Shown: one piece after another, positions 51,701 through 60,700 of the stretch
Numbering within the stretch: the first letter of the stretch is position 1
Layout: every line of letters starts with the position of its first letter
Source: Leuctra nigra
Taxonomy: Eukaryota > Arthropoda > Insecta > Plecoptera > Leuctridae
Direction: 5' to 3'
Assembly: GCA_934045905.1 (NCBI GenBank)
Contig: OW203764.1
Location: 28,384,954-28,448,953 of the forward strand
DNA: 64,000 nt
Made by a program: the position numbers and the translations under genes
Notes under the pieces: model-generated
What the model saw: only the letters and a program-made list of their open reading frames with translations
The model's database searches: none
What the model was told of the DNA's origin: nothing

Positions 51701-54700
51701 TAACCTTCAACGCCTCCTCGATGTCCAACCGACTGGCCGGGACGCTGCTCTGCCGTCGCGCCGGGGTCGAGTAGCGACGCTCTTCACGTGGCTTACTGGG
51801 CGCCACGACGGCGCTAGCTCGGCGTCGTGGCGGTGGCTCCTCAACCTCCTCCGCCGCGCGTCCGGCGAGGTCCAGCCAGCGCAGCACTCGCTCGGACAGC
51901 GGATTGAACTGCGACTCCAGCCACGGGTCGTGAACCAACTCCTCGGGTTCATCCTCCGAGCTGCTGTCAAAGACCTCCGGGACGAACGGGCGCTGATATC
52001 GGCCGATCATCGACGCTGCCGCTTGCGTCACCGACACCCTCCTCATCTCCTCACCGACGTCCTCACATCGCTTCTCGTGAGTCTTCTTCTTGACCTTGGT
52101 CTTGGCGACATTGTCGTCAGCCAGGACGAGCTGCAGCTTGATGAGACAGTGCGCGAGCTCGTCGTCGGCGGCGCTGTCGCGGTGGCTGGAGCGACTCGTC
52201 GACGAGGACTCGCAGGAGTTGGGCCGCGACGACGGCGTGGGGTACTCGTGCAGCAGAGGGTCCTCGGCAGAGAGGATGGCATGACGCAGACCGTTGACCC
52301 ACACGGTACGCACGAAGAGCGGACGCTGAGACGACTGCCATCTCGCCGGCATCTCACTGATTCTCGAACATGACGCGCGAATCACGGGAGGCGAACAGAA
52401 TGTCGCATGGTTCCGTCATTACTGCGGCACGTGGAACATATTCGAACGAATCTCATTTTGAAACCCGCATGAGAGAAAATGCGTCACGCCGCACGCACAC
52501 GCACGGGTTCATTTCAGAGTCACAATCCATAACGTGATCATCCACGTCGGGATATTAAAATAAAATACAAAGAAAGAAACACGGAACGCAGAAAAAATAA
52601 CACGCGTCACTCCACAATATTAAAATTTCTCAAAATATACGCGGAAATGTTGATTTGGAAACAATCCCTGTCAAAAGAACGTGTCACATCTTTGGTTCGC
52701 GAGCAGTCGAAGCGTTCTCCAAGCTTGCCCACCGCACAATGACAAATCAGATACTTCCGTAAAGCGACGCCGATGTTCGAATGTCATTCCAACGCGCGTG
52801 CGTCGCGACGGCGTCCCGACGTCTTGCATTTCCGACGTGGAGCCGAACATTGTCTTGACAGATCAATCGTGAATGCGATTAAACATGAAGCGCCTGCACA
52901 GGGTGGTTCCAAACACACGCAGTTGTAATGTTGGGGGAAGGTTTACTGAAGACGCAGGAAACTAAGTTTTATTTTTATACAGAAAAATTATTAAAATATA
53001 GAAATATAGAAAAATAGAAATACAACCGTATATTCGCATGGTTTCGAATACTGATTTTTCAGTTAGGTACTGCTAACAAATTATATTAAACTCAACAAAG
53101 TCCCGCCACAGATTTCAATATCACGATTTCCAAAAACTTGTCACAAAAAGTTTTTGGTAATTATGCTTTCTAAGAAAACTTGTTGTCAATTTAACAAAAA
53201 AGTAACTATTCTTTAATCGAATAAATAACAGTCGTTTATAACTAGCTAATAAATAAAATGAATTTGCAATGCCGATATGTTTAGACGGGACGTGTTTCAT
53301 TATTGTTGTAATGTCCCCACATATCTGAATATTTTATGAACATTGCCGAATGAATGCGCTGGCAGGGAGCAAGTTGGCTCAGTCAATACCAAGCATGAGG
53401 TCGATCCCCGCAGTCGCTTCCTGGCCGAGGGGTTTCGTTATATCCCTCAGTCGAGAGGCAAATGCTGGTAGGGTTCCCTACTAATAAGCAACGTCCGCCT
53501 CCTACCCACCGTCCTACTAGCCTAGTTGCAGAACCGTGCGACGTGAACAGCACTAGAACAAGACCGCGCTGCATTGTACCGAGCACCGCGAGCAGAACAC
53601 GTTCCACTCGCTCTAATTCTCTTCTCCCGTCCAACTGTCCATCCGTGATGAGGCAACATCACGAGGACTCGGGACGCCACTCGACAAATTGCTCGTCAAT
53701 GACAACCAACAAGATGCTTTCCATTCCTCTGAGTGACATTAATACGTCACATATAATACAAATGATTAGGCTTAACGGCGGAAAGTTTTTGGAAGAGCCA
53801 ATTTACCGAAATTTTATTCAAAACTCGAACTTTGCCAAACATTTTATGGACCACTCATAGATAATGTTTGTGTTCTTTCGACTCCTTGAGAATGGTATAT
53901 CGTGACGAAAGCGATTGCCAAAAAATCAAATGAGCTTCTGTCAACATTTCTATCATTGCATAGAAGAAGTTTTGATGCGAAGTTGTAAACCTAACAATAA
54001 CATGTGATAATTGTTAACGCATCAGACACAAATGAAAATAAATTTGAATCCAGGATTCTGTAAAGTCCATATCATACTACATAATTCAAAGTGGTCAATT
54101 TCAATTTCTAGCCAATGAAATACCGCTTTGAGTGATACTCTGAAATCCGATTGGCTTTTACATGACTTCTTAATGTCATTGGATGAAGCAGAATAATGGA
54201 AATGATAGAATTTCTATCTGGAATCTCTACTCCGAGAGAAATGGGAATGCAATCTGCATAAAGGACCACTTTAAATTTTTGTAAAAATTTAGATATGTAT
54301 AGTCCAGTTTTCTATTCTTCTAATTGCTTTGTGGTGACCAATTTCACGACAACTTAAAACGCAAAAAAGAAAAAATCAGCTATATTCGACGTTTAAAATT
54401 CACATGTTGTACATTGAGCACATAAACTCAAAGAACTAATAGGTACTCAAAGTTACGCATTGTTTGCCATAGCAATATTTAAACAATATATTAAAATTAG
54501 TTCCATTGAAAGGAGCGTATTTGAAGTATTTGAATGAATGGGAAATTGTTCAAAATAGCAAAAATGACACGATTTATTACATTGAACTCTTCATATGTCG
54601 ATTCTCTTCCACTTCTCTTGTTTGCAACTCGATGCAGAGCTATGTTGACTTTGAAAGTATGAAAGACAGAAAGACAAGTGACTTGAAAGAGGTTTGATTG

Positions 54701-57700
54701 ATTGTGTATAAGAATCGGTTCCACGCGGAAAGATTCCCTCGCAGCTGTTGACAAACTCATTACATGGCTTTAGCGTCCACAATGGGGGCCATTAAGGAGG
54801 AAATGAGCTGTTTGTCAAAGCATTCAGCTTCTGAATGGCAGGCAATCAGAGCTTTGTTCACTTTAATCATCATTGTACAACAAACATTCACATACTTCCA
54901 GGTTAGCTTCGACTATATTGTTGACTTTGGCAGCAAGACAGTTGGCAATAAACGATCCTATGGATACTTTTCATTAATCAAAGTTGCATTCCTTTCATCA
55001 GATCTCGACTCTACAAATTATTGACTGATTTGATAAAGTCTTGTTAAGTGTGAGAAAGTATACTTTTACTATAACGTAATGTGTTTTACGAAATAGGAAA
55101 CTCTTGTTGCTGTTATGTTCTGAATAAAACCGATTTAGCCAAAGTACGAGGAGGTGAAAAAGGTGACAATATTTAGGAAATTGTATCACAACAGAAATTA
55201 CCCCCACTCATCTAAAAATAATAAAAGTGACAGATTGCCATTCATAAGATGGTGTTATTTCAATATCAGCCACATACGATGCACTGCAATGATTTGTTAT
55301 ACAATACTTATCGCTAATCAAATTTACAAACAATTTATTAACATTATACATATCATTACAGGTAAATAAATACCAACTGCAATGTGAAAAGATTTTACTT
55401 GAGTGGGATTCGAACCCACGACCTTTCAATATTTTACAGTCATTAAAATCGTATTCAAAATTGAGCTAAATTACATAGCTTGCCTTGCAAGGATATTTCA
55501 AGTTCGCAATTCTTACAGTGAACAGATTTAAAAAAACTAGTTTTAAATAACTGTGTACAGTAATATAATCTCCTACCAAGGAACTTCAATTTAACCCCTA
55601 CGAAAAACAGTTAGCAACAACAGCGCGATAAACAACCCCAATTAAAAGTAAGTTACCGATAAGCACTAGAAGGTAATACCAGTGATTACCAACCCCTAGT
55701 ATAGCGCATGGTGTGGTGAAGTTGTGGCCAGGAGTGATAAAACCACCCGTGTCGCACTTCCCACGGGGAGGCACAATAAAACCATAAAACTAACTGTCCT
55801 TTGCCTCGCCTGACACACAACTTTATACAATACAAACTCCAAGAGTCACTGAATAAATAACTACTAACTAGAAACTTCACTTTTTAATTGGTCATTATGC
55901 GGAGGGAAAGAATTTAAACTTTAGAAACATGGCAATTTTGATTGCCAAGTTTTGCGTAGTATAAAATTGTTTAAGTTTAACTGAAAGATCAAGAAATGAA
56001 TAAACTTTTGATTGAAATTATGTTTTGGGAGAGATTGTTAACTGGATTTCAAGTAAGAAAGTTGTTACTACAGGATGGCACACAACTGGTGAAATTATTT
56101 CTATGCATTGTGGGGAGGTTAATATAGTATGGTTGAAAGAAATTCTATCCACCAAAATAAAACAAATTCCTCATAAAATCATTGGATTTTCCGTAACGCG
56201 TCTGTTAATGCTATTACTCTACATTTTAATAAAAAATTAGTTCACGATCACAAGTTTTAAAAAAAATCTGATATGTCATTTCTACACACATTTTCTAAAT
56301 TTACACACACAATTTTCTAAATTTGTTTGTTCTTACAAAATCTAAAGACCAGAAGGTCCACATTGACATATTGAGTATGGATTCCAGCCAATCACTGTCA
56401 GCTCTGCTAGTGCTAGATGCTTCATGCACAACACCCCAAACCCCAATCAACATTATTCTCAACCCCTAAGACAATTCCTATCACCTAATTTATATTTGCT
56501 GCGTATTATCTCAGATGAAATCTCTAAAAGGTTCTGTACCTGCTACAAGATTTAAGAGACATTGAAATACTAAATCTAATTAAATGGGTTCCAATAGTTG
56601 GGTACGCGTTTTTCACTCTCAAGTCAGTAAACCTGAATGGATGTATTTTTGCTTTTATTTGTACCTTAAACCAGATATGGGGCCTCTTGAACCTCATTCT
56701 CTCGTGGTAAAGATACGAAGTACCCAGTAAATCTAACCATAAAAAACACTTCGTGTAAAAATACCAGCCAAGTCTCTTCAACTAAAAAAAAATATGAAAT
56801 CTAAAAATTCTGCACTGAAAAGTAGTGATATCAAAAAATTAGCCAAGTCAAAACTTTATTTGAAAATCAAAAAATACTTGGCGCATCGTGTACTTAAATA
56901 GCTTGGAAGTATAAGCCAATTATAAATTATACATGAAATATACATATACATAGTATACCTATAATGCCCTAAAAAAAACGATGCGCCAAGTATTTTTTGA
57001 TTTTCAAATAAAGTTTTGACTTGGCTAATTTTTTGATATCACTACTTTTCAGTGCAGAATTTTTAGATTTCATATTTTTTTTTAGTTGAAGAGACTTGGC
57101 TGGTATTTTTACACGAAGTGTTTTTTATGGGGATATCACTCCTTTTTTTAGTTTATTCTAACAACTTGTGACACATATGAAATGAACAATTACTAAATTC
57201 TTTTAAAAAATCATCACCCTTTACAATTTCGTTACCACTAATGAATAGCAGCGTATGGTCCTAAATAATTGCTTTAAATGATCTTTCACGAAGAATAGCA
57301 AAGGTTTCATTCCAATCAGTCAACCCAGTTCCGAGATATGGAAACACTTCGGTTTTCAAAATGGCTGCTGAACTTTCTGCAATGCCACATAGAATTTATT
57401 TCTATAAATGATGTGTATCATTTTAAGCTTTCTGAATATGTATTTATTGTATTTATAATAATTTATACATTTGAATGACGTCATTTCCGGTCTCATAAAT
57501 AGGAAAATTCTATTTGTACTGTTAATATTCCATAGAGATGGCCATCCGAATCGTTTGGCGCTAGTTTCATACCGATTTGTCTACCAGTTTTTGAGATATG
57601 ACGTTACTTCCGGTTTAAAAATGGCGGCTGAAATCTCTGACCCCTTGAAGTATATTTGAAACATGATTATAATTTTATAAGCTGTCTCAAATAGTATATT

Positions 57701-60700
57701 TATTGCATCAAAATAAAAATTTGTGAGATTATTAAAATGTGTGACGTCATTTCCGGTTTAGGTATGAGAAACTGCAAATATTATTGATGATAATACATAA
57801 AGTTGACCGTCTAAATTGTTTTGCGCTGGTTTCGTTGAAATCTATTTAGCCGTTATTGAGATATGATGTCACTTCCGGTTTCAAAATGGCTGCTTCCGGT
57901 TGGTTTTATAACAAGTCACATGAGACGTCAAAAGTACATACGTTACATAAATATCAAAATAATCGGATCAATCTTTGTTGCCAAAAAGCCAATCGATGTA
58001 TTTCAAATTTCATTACGTCATTTCCGGTTTCTTTAACATAATGTTTAGTCTTTTGCTACTTATCATGCATATAGATGACCGTCTGGATCGTTTGGCGCAA
58101 TTTTCGTTCCAATCGGTCCAGCCGTTGACGAGATATGACGTCACTTCCGGTTTCAAAATGGCGGCATAAAACCAGTTATAGCAAAAGGCACCTCAGACGC
58201 CAAAAGTGCATATGTGGTAAAAATTTTAAATCAATCGGTTCAGCCGTTTATGCTGTGGCCTGTTTACCATATTTTAGCTCCACCCTACTACTACTACTGA
58301 GATTATTATGAAAACCGCCCTAAAACACTGTTTTCACGGCCCTCTAGCGCGCAAAGGGCGTAACCTATTGTTCCCAAATTTGGTATATGTTGTAGGGTGG
58401 GCCATAGCTCGAAATTAAGATATATCGCAACAATGTGAGATTTTCCAATTTTAAGATCCAGTAGGCCGAAAATGCCACTTTGATGCTTACAGTAAAAGTG
58501 GGTTTGCTCCAGCCTTTTTAAATGAGTGTGTGCGCGCGCCGTACGACTTGGCTGGCGTGGAGCGACCGCTCCACTAGATCAACTATCATGCTCAAAATAA
58601 TTTCAGGATTTATCGACGCATGTAGCCAGAGTCTACTAGATTCCGTCCATAAGATTATTAGCACATGGTCTTGTGGTGTTGAGGACTGACATCCACAAAT
58701 ATCTACTTGCGGACGCAACTTCTTTTGAGCATGAGGCTGTATGACAGTACTTATTCTGCTGCAACCACCACCATCTTCATACACTCCCTTTTTTCCCTTT
58801 TAAAAAATCTTAATATCCTAGGCAGCCAAGCACAGTAAAATCATGTAATTTTGAGGCTATAATAAAGATCTATTTTTTGTGGGTACGAGTAGATTTGAAC
58901 AAAAAACTTTATGTTGGTTTGGTATAGAATAAAATACTTGGGGTATAGAATCTATTTTGAAAGTTGTAAACCAAATTTTTTGATGGTAGAGTAAAATTTT
59001 CAATTAGTACATAATTTCAAGTGTTCAGTACTAAAGCATAAAAGCAAATCAGCAATGAGCTACACGTTGATGAGCGAGCCTTCTTATTGCATGCGATTTG
59101 ATATGCGTTAGCATCAAGAAAGCAGCACGATAAAAAGTTTGAAATTTTTAGCAGAAAATTGCAAATATTTTGAAGACAATGACAGATTACTGATTAGTCT
59201 GAAAATAAGCCAAAAATATCTAAAATGTTGGTCCCAATGACCCATATTTTTTTCTTGAAAGTATAAGTTCAAAAACGTTTTCCAATATTTCAACTACATA
59301 TACATATTATTGAAGTATGAAATACCTACCCATTTATTGTCCTGTAGAGTGTAGTTTGCAACTCCCGCCCAATAATGAGTTTTCAAAATTATGTATTTTG
59401 AGAATGAACAAAACTTTAACATCATTTCGAATTAGGTTAATAACTTTTAAAATAGCACACGTTAGTATTGTTTTCAATTTTTTTCCTGGTAGTGCGTCCG
59501 TATATCTACAAGAAAAAAGTTTTTTTGTTCAAATCTATCGGTACAAAAAAATTAGAACTTCATTATAGCTTAAAAATTCATTGATTTTACTTGGCTGCTA
59601 TAAGATAACATAGGGGAGAAAACTCAAATTATCTCAGAAACTAGACACGAGAAGTGTATAATTTTTTCATGGATTGTGTATGGTATGAATATCAATAGTA
59701 CACAAAAAAAATATGAAGATCGGAGACTATGCCTCGATCGCTCCAGCCACCTTAAGTTGATCGGTCAATAGGTTCCAATTAAAATTACAAAAAATCACAT
59801 AATAAACATACCTACCTGTTTAATTTTAACCAATCAACTGATTTCTATGAAATGTAAATCTCTAAAACCATAAGACGACCTCAAAATCTGTGAAAAATTT
59901 CGGTTTGATAGGTCAAACGTTGTTAGCTACAGGCCATTTTCATTTATCAAACAATCACAGGATCCGGTTCAAAAACGTTTCCAGAGACCACTTAGATAGT
60001 ATTGTTGTGTGTGCAAAATTTCAGAGCGATTGGTTGAACAGTTTGACCTGGGCAGTGAACACAAAACAAACAAACAAACAAACAAACAAACAAAGTGCCA
60101 TAAGAGTGATGCTCACTTGCAGCTTGGTCAATTAATTGTAGATATAATATAGAGATATACATAATATCATTTACTACCTTGATGATGAAATTGCTGAGAA
60201 AAATCATTTTCTCAGAGCTTCATTCACCTACATCTTAGAAAACACACACAACTTCCAAAAATCTTGTCGCACACATTTATATTTGGCTTCTCCTTAGTTC
60301 ACATACTGTCACGTGAATCAATCAAAAACCTTGCTACAGAAAAGAAAAGGAATTGTATAACGAATAGGAAACCATCAAACATTTAAAGTACATCTTATTT
60401 CGCTAAGCATTTGTAACTAGACTGATTGATCACTGGGGTCTGATTGGCCACTAGTATTGGACTAGTACCTCTCATGATAAAGTTTCGTTCATTCCCTGAT
60501 GACATAAAATTGATAACTTATTATAAGACAGGAGTTGCACGTTACATGACATTGAGTCTTGCTTGATTGCTTGATCTTGCTTGATTGCTTGATTGTCTTG
60601 CTTGGCCAAACTAAAAACAGTATTTGAAAGAAATGGATTGACTGAAAAAGATTTGATGGCGTCATCCGATAAGTCTATGCTAACTTGTTTAACTCTAGTA

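Noticed and set aside
51126..52373. 415-codon plus-strand frame as the real gene
   Set aside because: Arg-rich, low-complexity product, best explained as the shadow of the better-composed minus-strand frame; kept only as a finding to test.
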